DNA of 64,000 nucleotides, taken from positions 2,923,001-2,987,000 of the forward strand of contig NZ_QZMU01000001.1 in NCBI RefSeq assembly GCF_003932505.1, in the 5' to 3' direction. Shown in pieces: positions 1 to 10,973 of this stretch. The notes under the pieces were generated by a model, which ran no database searches, was not told the DNA's origin, and worked only from the letters and a program-made list of their open reading frames with translations. The first letter of the stretch is position 1. Each line of letters begins with the position of its first letter. Position numbers and translations under genes: made by a program. Source of the stretch: Thiohalobacter thiocyanaticus. Lineage in GTDB: Bacteria > Pseudomonadota > Gammaproteobacteria > Thiohalobacterales > Thiohalobacteraceae.

Positions 1-38
1 TTCCGTGGCCATTATTCACAAAATAAAAGGACCCTGAC

Positions 39-1815
<1,777 letters not shown>

Positions 1816-1867
1816 TATCAGGGTTCAGGGTAAAAGGTGCATAGCAAACATCCCTGACAGATTGTTC

Positions 1868-1938
1868 CGTCATCCCGGCGGAAGCCGGGATCCAGATACC
1901 GCCGCGGCTACTGGATCCCGGCCTGCGCCGGGATGACG
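1868..1938. repeat. Dispersed palindromic repeat, copy 1
   Basis: The two arms read CGTCATCCCGGC...GGGATCCAG and CTGGATCCCGGC...CGGGATGACG, so the unit is an inverted repeat with a CCGCCGCGG centre. Similar copies lie near 34469, 40046, 45334, 47245 and 48899. It sits between the large subunit and the next small gene. Such GTCAT-CCC-GC palindromes are common in proteobacterial intergenic DNA. A role in transcript ends is possible but not shown. Confidence 0.85.
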
Positions 1939-2027
1939 ATGGAGGATACGGTACCCGCAACAGGGTTGAAAACACGCCAATCGCCCGCTATCCCTGTACA
2001 CAAGTTCGCACGCAACGAGGTAAAAAA

Positions 2028-2240
2028 ATGACACGTTCCATGATGCTATGGTTGACTGGATTCCTTTCGCTGCTGGCGACCAGCGGCGCCCGCGCCCATG
2101 AGGGCCATGCCGTGACGACCACGCCGGGCGACAGCCTGCTGCACTGGCTGACGCATCCGGATCACATCCTGCCTCTGGTCGGTGCAGCCGTCCTGCTGGG
2201 CGGACTGGTCGGCCTGTTGGTCCGGCAATTCAGACGCTAG
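2028..2240 (+). CDS. Small exported or membrane protein, His-containing, in hydrogenase cluster
   Basis: This 70-residue protein has a signal peptide ending near ARA-HEGH. A short His-containing segment follows (HEGHAV, then HWLTHPDHILPL), then one membrane helix at about 47-65, and it ends RQFRR. The HPDHI-L pattern faintly recalls the HPL-G-DH motif of HupE/UreJ nickel-related membrane proteins, but this is far shorter and lacks their other helices. It lies six bases upstream of hydB on the same strand and may be co-transcribed with it. No function can be assigned; metal handling for the neighbouring hydrogenases is only a suggestion. AGGTAAAA precedes the ATG. Confidence 0.7.
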   Translation: MTRSMMLWLTGFLSLLATSGARAHEGHAVTTTPGDSLLHWLTHPDHILPLVGAAVLLGGLVGLLVRQFRR

Positions 2241-2246
2241 ATCGGG

Positions 2247-3374
2247 GTGGCTACCGGCGGTGCGTCTCCAGGTTGGCGCGGCTTCCTGCCGCGGGAGGCA
2301 TTCGATACGCTGTTGCGGGCGCTCGAAGCGGCCGGCTATGAGTGCATCGGCCCACGGGTCGAAGACGGCGCCATACTGTACCGCGGGCTGAGCGCCGGTT
2401 CGGATCTGCCGCAGGGGGTGGAGGAGGCGCAGGCGCCCGGCCACTACCGCCTGCAGCACACCGACACGCCGCGCTGTTTCGCCTGGGCCGTTGGACCGCA
2501 GGCCATCAAGCCGCACCTGTTCACGCCGCGCGAGGCCCTGTGGGAAACCGAACGCGATGCCGATGGCCGCCTGACCTTCCGGCCGGTCGAACCCGGGCCT
2601 CGGCCGCTGGCGATCATCGGCGTGCGGGCCTGCGACCTGGCCGCGCTGGCGCTGCAGGACCAGCACTTCCTCCGCGCGGGCAATGCGGATCCCTACTATG
2701 CCCACCGCCGCGAGGGCCTGTTCCTGGTGGCGGTCAACTGCACCCATCCCGCGGCGACCTGCTTCTGTGTGTCCACCGGCGACGGTCCCCAGGCCGGGGA
2801 TGACTGCGACCTGGCGCTGGACGAACTGGATGAAGGCTATGCCGTACGCGCCGCCAGCAGCAAAGGCGAGACTATCGTGCAGCAGCTGCCGCTGCAGGCA
2901 TTGACCGAGGCGCAGCAGGCGCAGATCGGGCGCGAGCGCGAGGCGGCCCGCAGTGCCCAGCAGCGAACCATGCCCGCCGGGAATCTGCGCGATCACCTGT
3001 TCAACGCCTGGGAGCATCCGCGCTGGGCGCAGGTGGCCGAGCGTTGCCTGAGCTGCGGCAACTGCACCTCGGTGTGCCCCACCTGTTTCTGTCACCAGCA
3101 GGTCGACGTGCCGACACTGGACGGTGGCAACGCCACCCACTACCGGGAATGGGACTCCTGCTTCACCCAGAATCACAGCTACATCCACGGCATCACCCTG
3201 CGGCCCGACACCCGCTCGCGCTACCGCCAGTGGCTGACCCACAAGCTGGGCAGCTGGCATGACCAGTACGGGCGCAGCGGCTGCGTGGGCTGCGGGCGCT
3301 GCATCACCTGGTGCCCGGTGGGCATCGACATCACCGAAGAGGTCAGCGCCCTGCTGGCGGAGGCGGGTAAATGA
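2247..3374 (+). CDS. hydB: Group 3b hydrogenase beta subunit, 4Fe-4S protein
   Basis: This is the iron-sulfur beta subunit of the cytoplasmic NAD(P)-linked bidirectional hydrogenase (sulfhydrogenase type). It should carry electrons between the NiFe module and the flavin subunit. Two ferredoxin-like clusters are visible in the C-terminal third: CLSCGNCTSVCPTC near residue 266 and GCVGCGRCITWCPVG near residue 344. The N-terminal two thirds match the Fer4_22/HydB-type region. The chosen start is GTG, six bases after the previous stop; no earlier start gives better text. The gene overlaps hydG by four bases, so translation is probably coupled. The gene order beta-gamma-delta-alpha matches the archaeal hydBGDA operon. 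Confidence 0.88.
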   Translation: MATGGASPGWRGFLPREAFDTLLRALEAAGYECIGPRVEDGAILYRGLSAGSDLPQGVEEAQAPGHYRLQHTDTPRCFAWAVGPQAIKPHLFTPREALWETERDADGRLTFRPVEPGPRPLAIIGVRACDLAALALQDQHFLRAGNADPYYAHRREGLFLVAVNCTHPAATCFCVSTGDGPQAGDDCDLALDELDEGYAVRAASSKGETIVQQLPLQALTEAQQAQIGREREAARSAQQRTMPAGNLRDHLFNAWEHPRWAQVAERCLSCGNCTSVCPTCFCHQQVDVPTLDGGNATHYREWDSCFTQNHSYIHGITLRPDTRSRYRQWLTHKLGSWHDQYGRSGCVGCGRCITWCPVGIDITEEVSALLAEAGK

Positions 3375-4207
3375 ATGCCTCGATACAGGTCCCCTGGCAG
3401 GCGGAGGTGGTCAGCCGGGTGCAGGAAACGCCCAGTGTCTTCACCCTGGGACTGAGGCTGGACGACCCGGCCGCGCCCGCGCCCTACCGATTCGCCCCGG
3501 GGCAGTTCAACATGCTCTATCTTTACGGGGTGGGCGAGGTGCCCATCTCGGTGGTCTCCGATCCCGAGCACGACGACGAGATCCAGCATACGGTGCGCGC
3601 CGTCGGCCGGGTCACCCACGGGCTGGCCGCACTGCACCCCGGCGACCAGCTGGGCCTGCGCGGCCCCTTCGGCCGCGGCTGGCCGCTGGAGGCGGCCGTC
3701 GGCCGTGATCTGCTGCTGGTCACCGGTGGGCTGGGCTGCGCCCCGGTGGTCTCGGTGATCAACTATGCCATGCAGCGCCGCGAGCGCTTCGGCCGGCTGG
3801 GCATCGTCCAGGGCGTGAAGCACATGGACGACCTGATCTGGCGGGAGCGCTACGAGGCCTGGGCCGGCCAGCCGGACACCCAGGTGCAACTCGCCGCCGA
3901 TGTGGCCGGCAGCGGCTGGAACTGGCACGTGGGCCTGGTCACGGATCTGTTCGACCGGCTCGGCATGCCGCTCGATCAGGCCCTGGTCATGCTGTGCGGC
4001 CCCGAGCCCATGATGATCGCCGCCATCCGCCGGCTGCTGGAACTGGGTGTCGAAGCCGAGTCGGTCTGGCTGAGTATGGAGCGCAACATGCAGTGCGCCG
4101 TCGGCCTGTGCGGTCACTGCCAGTACGGGAAGGATTTCCTCTGCCGCCAGGGGCCGGTGTTCAACTACCCCGACATCCGCGACCGGCTGGGGGTGAAGGG
4201 GTTTTGA
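3371..4207 (+). CDS. hydG: Group 3b hydrogenase gamma subunit, FAD/NAD(P)-binding
   Basis: This is the flavoprotein diaphorase subunit that exchanges electrons with NAD(P)H. It has a ferredoxin-reductase fold: an FAD-binding barrel with FAPGQFNMLY and PISVVSDP (residues about 40-65), then a nucleotide-binding segment with the Gly-rich stretch GGLGCAPVVS. A C-terminal cysteine cluster CAVGLCGHCQ followed by a downstream Cys (residues about 241-258) binds the [2Fe-2S] centre typical of this family and of dihydroorotate dehydrogenase electron-transfer subunits. The start overlaps the hydB stop by four bases. The 278-residue length is normal. Confidence 0.9.
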   Translation: MNASIQVPWQAEVVSRVQETPSVFTLGLRLDDPAAPAPYRFAPGQFNMLYLYGVGEVPISVVSDPEHDDEIQHTVRAVGRVTHGLAALHPGDQLGLRGPFGRGWPLEAAVGRDLLLVTGGLGCAPVVSVINYAMQRRERFGRLGIVQGVKHMDDLIWRERYEAWAGQPDTQVQLAADVAGSGWNWHVGLVTDLFDRLGMPLDQALVMLCGPEPMMIAAIRRLLELGVEAESVWLSMERNMQCAVGLCGHCQYGKDFLCRQGPVFNYPDIRDRLGVKGF

Positions 4208-4220
4208 AAACCGGGATCAA

Positions 4221-4342
4221 GAGCGCCACGGAAGACACGGAATGTTTGATATTGTCATTGCCGTGGCGCTCTGCGCCCGGCAATGACAACTCGGGTTTCG
4301 CATTCATATTTTCCGTGCTTTCCGTGTATTCCGTGGCGCTCT
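4221..4342. repeat. Composite inverted repeat (CACGGAA family), copy between hydG and hydD
   Basis: The left end GAGCGCCACGGAAGACACGG reappears, reverse-complemented, at the right end as CCGTGTATTCCGTGGCGCTC. Further members of the family lie at 45276, 47176 and 48840, and the first bases of the window look like another end. The copy splits the hyd operon, leaving about 160 bases between hydG and hydD where the other hyd genes overlap. It therefore looks like an insertion into the operon. Confidence 0.75.
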
Positions 4343-4369
4343 TTGCTCCTCAAATAAGGCACTACCGCA

Positions 4370-5152
4370 ATGCATGAGACAACCGCCAAACCAAAAGTGG
4401 CCGTGCACAAGTTCAGCTCCTGCGACGGCTGTCAGCTGGCCTTTCTCGATATGGGCGAGGATCTGCTGACCCTGTCGGCGATGGTCGATATCGTGCACTT
4501 CGCCGAGGCCGGGATGCTGGACGCGGATGCCACGGTGGATGTCGCCTTCGTCGAGGGCAGTCTCAACACCCGCCATGATCTCAAGCGCATCCAGGCGATA
4601 CGCAGAAACAGCCGCTTTCTGGTCACCATCGGCGCCTGCGCCACGGCCGGCGGGCTGCAGGCGCTGCGCAATTTCACCGACGCCGATGCCTGGCACAGCG
4701 CGGTCTATGCCACGCCCGAGTATCTCGACAGCCTGGCCACCGCCAGTCCGATCAAATCCGCCGTGCACGTGGATCTGGAACTGTGGGGCTGCCCGGTCAA
4801 CACCCGCCAGGTGACGGGCGCGGTGCGTGCTCTCCTGAGCGGCGTCACCCCGGCGGTGGAGCAGGACAAGGTATGCATGGAGTGCAAGCGCCAGCAGGCC
4901 GTGTGCGTCATGGTGGCAAAGGGTACACCCTGTATGGGACCGGTCACGCGCACCGGCTGCGGCGCCCTGTGCCCCCGCTTCGAGCGCGGCTGCTATGCCT
5001 GCTACGGCCCGGCCGAGAATCCCAATACCGATTCGCTGTCACACTGGTTCGAGGGGCTGGGGCTGCTGCCCGAGCAGCTGCGCGAGCAGTACCACGGCAT
5101 CACCAGTCAGACCGAGCCCTTCACCGCGGCCGGCAACAGGTACCGCAAATGA
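4370..5152 (+). CDS. hydD: Group 3b hydrogenase delta (small) subunit
   Basis: This is the [NiFe]-hydrogenase small subunit, which binds FeS clusters that wire the active site to the other subunits. The proximal-cluster motif SSCDGCQLAF has Cys at residues 18 and 21. It is followed by GACATAGG near 87-94 and CPVNTRQV near 142. A Cys-rich C-terminal part then follows, including CMECKRQQAVC and GCYACYGP. There is no Tat signal, which agrees with a cytoplasmic group 3 enzyme and not a periplasmic group 1 one. The stop overlaps the start of hydA (ATGA). Confidence 0.9.
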   Translation: MHETTAKPKVAVHKFSSCDGCQLAFLDMGEDLLTLSAMVDIVHFAEAGMLDADATVDVAFVEGSLNTRHDLKRIQAIRRNSRFLVTIGACATAGGLQALRNFTDADAWHSAVYATPEYLDSLATASPIKSAVHVDLELWGCPVNTRQVTGAVRALLSGVTPAVEQDKVCMECKRQQAVCVMVAKGTPCMGPVTRTGCGALCPRFERGCYACYGPAENPNTDSLSHWFEGLGLLPEQLREQYHGITSQTEPFTAAGNRYRK

Positions 5153-6443
5153 GCGGGTCGAAACGAATCGCGGTGAAGGTCCCGGTGCTGGCCCGGGTGG
5201 AGGGCGAGGGCGCGCTGGATCTGGCCATCGAGAACGGTGCCATCACCGAGCTGAAGCTGGAGATCTACGAGCCGCCGCGCCTGTTCGAGAAATTCCTGGA
5301 GGGCTGCGAGTCCCAGGCGGTGATCGACCGGGTGGCGCGCATCTGCGGGATCTGTCCGGTGGCCTACCAGATGAGCGCGGTACAGGCCTATGAAAAGGCC
5401 TGGGGCGTGGAGGTCGCGCCCTGGGCGCGTGACATGCGCCGGGTACTCTACTGCGGCGAATGGATTCAGAGTCATGCCCTGCACATTCACCTGCTGGCCG
5501 CGCCGGATTTTCTCGGTTTCGAGTCCGCCACCGCCATGGCCCGCGATTATCCCGACGAGGTGCGTCGCGGCCTGCGTCTGCAGGGACTGGGCAACGAACT
5601 GATCGCCCTGTTCGGCGGCCGCGCCGTGCATCCCATCGGGGTGCGGGTGGGCGGTTTCCACCATGCCCCCGAACCGGCGCGGGTCGCGGCCATGGTCGGG
5701 AAACTGAACGAGGCACGGGTCGAGGCCGGGGCGCTGCTGGACTGGCTGCTCACGCTTGGGTTGCCCACGGACGAGCAGGACTTCATCAACGTCGCCATGC
5801 GCCATCCGCAGGAATATCCGATGAATGCGGGGCGCATCGTCTCCAGCGCCCGGCATGACCTGGATCCGGAGGATTTCGAGCAGCATTTCCAGGAATTTCA
5901 GGCGCCGCATTCCACCGCCCTGCATGCCCACCTGGACGGCCGGCCCTATCTGGTCGGACCGCTGGCGCGGCTGAACCTCAACGCCGACCAGTTGCCGGGC
6001 GATCTCACCCAGCGGCTGGCCGCGGCCGGCATCGAACTGCCCAGCCGCAACATGTATCACAGCATCATCGCCCGCGCGGTGGAGTTGTTGTATGCGATTG
6101 ATGAAGCCCTGCGGCTGCTTTCAGATTACCAGCGCCCGGATCGGCCGTATGTGGATGCCACGCCCGGTCCCGGCGGGGCCGCCTGGGTGACCGAGGCCCC
6201 GCGCGGCATCCTCTGGCATCGCTATCGGCTTGACGATCAGGGCCGGGTGCTGAGCGTGAACATAGTCCCGCCCACCAGCCAGAATCAGGCCCGCATCGAG
6301 GAGGACCTGCGCCTGGGCCTGACCCGCGGCGGGCTCGATCGCGACGAGGACGCCCTGCGCAGTCAGGGCGAGATGATCATTCGCAACTACGACCCCTGCA
6401 TCTCCTGCGCCACCCACTTTCTGCGCGGAAGGTCAGACGCTGA
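5149..6443 (+). CDS. hydA: Group 3b hydrogenase alpha (large) subunit, with C-terminal frameshift
   Basis: This is the catalytic Ni-Fe subunit. The N-terminal ligands are in RICGICPVAYQ (Cys66, Cys69) and the C-terminal ligands in DPCISCATH (Cys417, Cys420, His423). The ATG overlaps the hydD stop. The uninterrupted frame runs on to 6567 with about 45 residues of unfamiliar sequence that would overlap the convergent gene by nearly 100 bases. If one base is restored near 6427 the end becomes FLRxKVRR and a stop falls at 6441-6443, a normal tail for processing by a maturation protease. The neighbouring large subunit ends similarly (KVKVR). I annotate the restored end and treat the long extension as an artefact of a one-base loss. 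Confidence 0.85.
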
Positions 6444-6470
6444 CGGCCGGACCCGAACCGCGATCCATGC

Positions 6471-8108
6471 TCAGACCGAATGGTTGCTGTCGTTGCTTTC
6501 CGACAGGAACAGCTCGATTCTTTCAATGGACTCCACCGGCTTGCCGAGGGCGAAGCCCTGTGCATAGTCCACCCCGAGACGGTGCAGGATGGGCAGCAGG
6601 TCGGCGTCTTCGACGCACTTGGCCACGACTTCCATGCCTTGTTCATGCGCCGCCGTGGTGATGTTGCTGACCAGGGGCCGGTTTTCGTCCTGTGTCAACA
6701 GCCCGTGAATCAGCTCGCCGTCGATCTTCACCATATCCACGGGCAGCTGCTGCAGGTAATGGTATGCAGGCCCGCGTCCGAAATCGTCCAGCGCCACGTG
6801 GCAGTTGATCGCCTTGAGCTTTTCGGTCAGGCCGCGGACCTGGTCGAGATATTCCATCGCCGCGGCCTCGGTGATTTCTATGTAAAGTTGACCGGGTCTG
6901 AGCGAATTCTCCCGCGCGACGGTTTCAATGTGTTCGACCAGCTTCGGGTCCTCCAGCGACCGGCGCGACAGATTGAGGGATATCCAGATGTCGTGTTCGG
7001 ACAGGCTCGCAATCTTGCGGATCACCTTGCGGACGACCATGTGATCGATCGGCACTGACAGCCCGAAACGCTCGGCCGAGCCCAGGAATTCCCCCGGGTT
7101 TATGATTTCGCCGTCGCGGTCCTCGAGCCGCAGCAGTGCCTCGTAGCCGGGTGTGCTGCTGTCGCTCAGTCGCAGCAGTGGTTGGTAGAACAGCCTGAAC
7201 TGGTCATTCTCCAGGGCGCGCCGGATCCGTCCTTCCCATTGCAGCTGTTCCTGCACGTGTTCCATTTCATGGGAGGAGGAAGAATACAGCCGCCAGCAGT
7301 TGCGGCCGGCGGCCTTGGCCTCGTACATGGCCGCGTCGGCGTAGACCAGTACCTCGTTGAGATCGCTGCCATGCTCCGGGAACAGCGCCATCCCGATGCT
7401 GGCGCTCGGTTGCACCTCCCGGGCGCCGATGTCGATGCTGCCCTGGTTGAGGCTTCGCAGCAGTTTCTCGGCAACCTCCATGGCGGCCTCCCGCGGGGTT
7501 TCCGGCAGCAGCACGGCGAATTCGTCGCCGCCCCAGCGGGACAGGATGTCGGTATTGCGCAGCACGTTGGAGAGCAGGCCGGCAACACCGGTCAGGTAGC
7601 GGTCACCTGCATCGTGTCCGTAGCTGTCGTTGATGAACTTGAATTCGTCCAGGTCGATGAAGACGAGTGCGACGCTGCGCTTGTAGCGCAGAGAGAACTG
7701 CGACCATTTTTCCAGTTCCAGCTGGAAGCGGCGCCGGTTGAGCAGGCCGGTGAGCGCGTCGTGCTCGGCCATGTGGGCGATCGTCTGGTTGGCCTGCCGG
7801 GTTTCCTCCAGTGCGCGTTCCAGAGAGGCGGTCTTGGCCTGGACCTGGGCCTCCAGGGAATCAGAGAGCTGTTGCAGCCGCTCCTGGCGGATGCCGGCAA
7901 AGCGGGCAAACAGCCCCAGAAAGAAAGGGGCGCTGTCGATGATGTAGAGCAGGGGGTTGTGGTGGGCCTGCGCAAGCAGGGAGCCGGAGCGTCCGGGGCC
8001 GCCGATTTCCCCGATCAGGTAAAGGAAGGCCACGGCGCCGAGCGGGAAACACAGACCGAAGAGTGCGCCATAAAGGGTATATTTCGTCGTTTCGCTGAAA
8101 CGCGACAT
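6471..8108 (-). CDS. Membrane GGDEF-EAL protein, c-di-GMP metabolism
   Basis: This 545-residue protein has two N-terminal membrane helices (about 12-32 and 52-70) and a coiled stretch (about 75-110). It then has a diguanylate cyclase domain with intact RWGGDEF (193-197) and an inhibitory RxxD site RNTD (184-187), followed by an EAL domain. The EAL motif is present at 323-325 and LNLS, EITE and DDFG are recognisable. However, the usual VAEGVE motif reads VAKCVE at 495-500 and the segment after DDFG is unusual (RGPAYHYL). I infer an active cyclase with a weakened or inactive phosphodiesterase. It converges with hydA and stands alone. Confidence 0.9.
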   Translation of the reverse strand: MSRFSETTKYTLYGALFGLCFPLGAVAFLYLIGEIGGPGRSGSLLAQAHHNPLLYIIDSAPFFLGLFARFAGIRQERLQQLSDSLEAQVQAKTASLERALEETRQANQTIAHMAEHDALTGLLNRRRFQLELEKWSQFSLRYKRSVALVFIDLDEFKFINDSYGHDAGDRYLTGVAGLLSNVLRNTDILSRWGGDEFAVLLPETPREAAMEVAEKLLRSLNQGSIDIGAREVQPSASIGMALFPEHGSDLNEVLVYADAAMYEAKAAGRNCWRLYSSSSHEMEHVQEQLQWEGRIRRALENDQFRLFYQPLLRLSDSSTPGYEALLRLEDRDGEIINPGEFLGSAERFGLSVPIDHMVVRKVIRKIASLSEHDIWISLNLSRRSLEDPKLVEHIETVARENSLRPGQLYIEITEAAAMEYLDQVRGLTEKLKAINCHVALDDFGRGPAYHYLQQLPVDMVKIDGELIHGLLTQDENRPLVSNITTAAHEQGMEVVAKCVEDADLLPILHRLGVDYAQGFALGKPVESIERIELFLSESNDSNHSV

Positions 8109-8330
8109 GTGTTGTTATGTTTGCCTTGCGATTGCTATGTTAATTTTGCTTTGTTCTTCCCTAACATAACAGACAAATTCTATCGGAATCCAGCCGGGTT
8201 CACATGTTTAATCCATGGTATTCGCTTCCAGGCAGTGTCGGTGTCGGCGCCGTTCCTACACCCGTTCCGGATCAGGAAATCTGTGATTGATTCGTCATTG
8301 CGAGGCGCGCGTCCGAGCATGCCGGGGACG

Positions 8331-8516
8331 TCACCTGGCCGACTTGGGCCCCACAAACAGCCAGATGATGAAACCGACCAGGGGAAGGATCAGCAGCGCC
8401 AGGATCCAGGCCACCTTGGCGCCGGTCGAGGCGGTGCTCTGTACGGTGCTGACAATGGCCCAGATGACCAGGATGAGAAGGATCAGGCCGAACAGGCCGC
8501 CGACTTCGATGCCCAT
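8331..8516 (-). CDS. PLDc_N-type small membrane protein
   Basis: This 61-residue protein has two hydrophobic helices (about 6-26 and 34-55). It ends PLVGFIIWLFVGPKSAR, the pattern of the phospholipase D N-terminal (PLDc_N) family, in which a Pro-Gly turn is followed by a W-x-x-x-G-P segment. Stand-alone copies of this domain are common and of unknown function. It is preceded by GGGGAAATT as a plausible ribosome site and lies downstream of the kinase fusion on the same strand. Confidence 0.75.
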   Translation of the reverse strand: MGIEVGGLFGLILLILVIWAIVSTVQSTASTGAKVAWILALLILPLVGFIIWLFVGPKSAR

Positions 8517-8579
8517 GGGAATTTCCCCTTGGTGGTTGCTGGTATCCGGCAGCCAGCATAGCAGGAAACCACCCAGGCC

Positions 8580-10164
8580 TCAGCCACGCGCTCGTTGCAG
8601 GATCTCGCTGACCAGCTTTTCGATGTCCACCTCCGTTGAGGTATCCACGGAGATGCTGAGGCGGCGTTCGTCCCCGGTCAGCGGGTCCTGGTGTGCCAGT
8701 TGCTGGTCCAGTACAGCCAGGTCGGCTTCGGAGGGGTCGCCGCCGCTGCGGGCACGGGCCTGGATGCGCTGACGCAGCACCGGCTCGGGGGCGGCCACGT
8801 CCAGGATCACCAGCGGGATGCCGGCCACACTGGCAAGACGCTGGAAATTCCGCCGCTGCTCCTGCTTGAGAAAGGTGGCATCGACGAATACCGGCAGGCC
8901 GGCGTCCACGATGCCATAGGCCAGCGCCTGCAGCCGCTGGTAGGTTCTGCGGCTCAGCTCCGGGCTGTAGGCATCTGCGTCCTGCATCCGGGTGGGAATC
9001 CAGTGGTGACAGTCCCAGCAGGCGCTTGCGCTCGACATCGGAGCGGATACGGATGCAGTTGCAGGTCTCGGCCAGCTGCTGCGCAAGCCGGCTCTTGCCG
9101 GAGCCGGACAGGCCGTGCATGAGTACGATGGGGGTGGCACCGTGTCCCTGGGTGTAGGCTCGCGCCAGTTTCAGATGGCGGGAGAGTTGATGCCGGGCCG
9201 CTGCGGCGCGCTGCGCGTCATCGCGGTGCTGCTGGTATTCGATGGCCGCGACCTTGGCCCTCACCATGGCGCGATAGACGCGGTAGTCATCCAGCAGGGA
9301 CAGTCCCATGTAGTCGTTGGCGTATTCCAGGTATTCATTCAGAAAGCGCCAGGCCAGATCGTGATGGCCCTGGTAGTCGAGGTCCATCAGCAGGAAGGCG
9401 ATCTCGCTCAGGGTGTCGATCCAGCGCAGGTCGGGCGAGAACTCCAGGCAGTCGAAGATCTCCACCCGGCCGTCGATGTCGACCATGTTGGCCAGATGCA
9501 GATCACCGTGGCATTCCCGGATCCAGCCTTCGCGGCGGCGCTGCTCGATGTCGTCCTGGTGCTGCTCGAGCTGGGATTCCGACCAGTCCCGCAACGGCTT
9601 GAGCTCAGCCAGCAGGGCCGGGTCATCGATACGGGCGTCGATCTGGTTGAAGTTTTCCCGGATGCGTTCGGCGATGCCCTCGAAAGTACCGTAGCCGCTG
9701 TCCGGCGCGGCCGGCGGCAGACGGGTGTGGAATTGCGCCAGGGTCAGGGCCAGCTGATCGATGTGCGCGGTGGTCAGTTCATCCTCTGCTGCCAGCCGGT
9801 CCAGGCGCCGCGCGTCGTCGAACTGCTTCATCTTGAGGGCGTATTCGATGGGTGCGCCCGCGCCGTCGAGCTGCGGGTTCTCCGGGGTGCCGGTTACCGC
9901 AACCACATCGAGATACAGCTCCGGCGCCAGGCGGCGGTTGAGTTCCAGTTCAATCTCGCAGTCCTCGCGGCGCTGTTCCAGGGTACTGAAATCGAGAAAG
10001 CCGAGATTGACCGGTTTCTTGAACTTGTAGGCGATGCCGCCGGTGAGCAGGATCCAGGAGATATGGGTTTCGATCACGCGGAAGTCACCGACCGGATGCG
10101 GAAAGCGTTCGGCCGACTGCAGCGCGGATATGATAGTCTCCAGTGTGGATGTCGAGGTGCCCAT
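8580..10164 (-). CDS. Aminoglycoside-phosphotransferase-like / P-loop kinase fusion (frameshifted)
   Basis: The N-terminal two thirds resemble the APH-like kinase fold: the segment CHGDLHLANM is the catalytic loop and EIFDCLEFSP follows where the DFD metal motif is expected. The C-terminal third is a P-loop kinase with Walker A GLSGSGKS. The frame breaks near 8985-9005: the first frame reads SDVERKRLLGLSPLDS, and the adjoining frame continues YSPELSRRTYQRLQ to the stop at 8580. One base change restores a protein of about 528 residues, the usual size of this two-domain family. The start is at MGTSTSTLETI; the upstream frame looks non-coding. The family is widespread and its substrate is unknown. 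Confidence 0.82.
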
Positions 10165-10322
10165 ACAGCGATCCGGCCTGGCGCCCGTCAGAGGGCGCGA
10201 ATGAATGGGGTTGTCCATGTCTGTTCCGGTGCCTGCCGGCCGGGTTCCGGTCCGGAGCGAGCAGGGTGATTTCGTATCCATCCTACGTGGCGGTGGTGTT
10301 GCCGCATTGACCGGAGTCAAGC

Positions 10323-10802
10323 TTGTCGCATTTACACCAGGCGCTGGGCGTGTTTGGGATCGGTTCGGCCGGGGGTATCGACGCCCTGGGCTGGGCGGCA
10401 GTGGACTATCTGCACACCGCCCTGTGCGACCATCCGGCTGCCGGCTGCATCCGTTGGTATATCAGCCGCGCGCCGGCGGACATGCTGCCGCGCTGGGACG
10501 GCCTGGACCGGGTCATCCTGCTCGATGCCATGCCGGTGACAGGCCCGGATGCCGGCCCGCGCTGGGTGACGCCGCAGGCACTGGAAGCGGCCGGCGGCCT
10601 CTCCTCTCACGGCCTGGGTATCCGCGAGGCGGTCGAGCTGGCGGCGGCGCTGGGCATGCGGCCGCGGCTGCTCATCCTCGGGCTGGGGGTGGATCCGGAG
10701 GCCGGTCAGACACCGGCCGACTGGTTGGCGCAGCAGGGGCCGGCGCTGACGCACGCCGTGACGGCACGACTGCAGGATATGCAGTCAGACGAAGCTCTGT
10801 AG
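10323..10802 (+). CDS. Hydrogenase maturation protease (M52/HycI family)
   Basis: This nickel-dependent endopeptidase removes the C-terminal tail of a hydrogenase large subunit once the metal is in place. The signs are the N-terminal GIGSAGGIDALGWA, the acidic residue in ILLDAMPV and the His in SSHGLGI, which correspond to the three metal-sensing positions of the family, and a length of 159 residues. The start appears to be TTG, since no ATG fits. It lies close to hypE and hypF and is divergent from the kinase fusion. The hydA subunit, with its short tail, is the most likely client, but the hupL product is also possible. Confidence 0.78.
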   Translation: MSHLHQALGVFGIGSAGGIDALGWAAVDYLHTALCDHPAAGCIRWYISRAPADMLPRWDGLDRVILLDAMPVTGPDAGPRWVTPQALEAAGGLSSHGLGIREAVELAAALGMRPRLLILGLGVDPEAGQTPADWLAQQGPALTHAVTARLQDMQSDEAL

Positions 10803-10825
10803 GTTGGTCAGGCACGACAGCGCCT

Positions 10826-10858
10826 TAACCCAACGAATACGGGCTGAATGTTGGGTTA
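10826..10858. repeat. Hairpin repeat TAACCCAAC/GTTGGGTTA
   Basis: Two perfect nine-base arms flank a 15-base centre downstream of the maturation protease gene. A related hairpin with TAACCCGAC arms lies at 45395. It resembles REP-like intergenic hairpins. It could act as a transcript end for either converging gene but has no T-run. Confidence 0.6.
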
Positions 10859-10973
10859 CGCCCCGGGGGCTGACCCAGCCTGCGATATTGTGGAGCTCCT
10901 CGTCCCTTGAGTTGCGGCTCGGGATAAGCGCAGCATACCCGGTACCAGCCGGATTTGGCGGCGCAATGAAAGA

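Noticed and set aside
2046..3260. Long minus-strand frame opposite hydB
   Set aside because: A GC-rich shadow with no motif; hydB on the plus strand has clear ferredoxin clusters.
4783..6567. Single 594-residue frame covering the hydD end and hydA
   Set aside because: The first 120 or so codons are the out-of-frame shadow of hydD; the real start is the ATG at 5149 overlapping the hydD stop.
7182..8561. Long plus-strand frame opposite the GGDEF-EAL gene
   Set aside because: A shadow of the minus-strand gene with repetitive Gly/Val/Gln composition and no domain.
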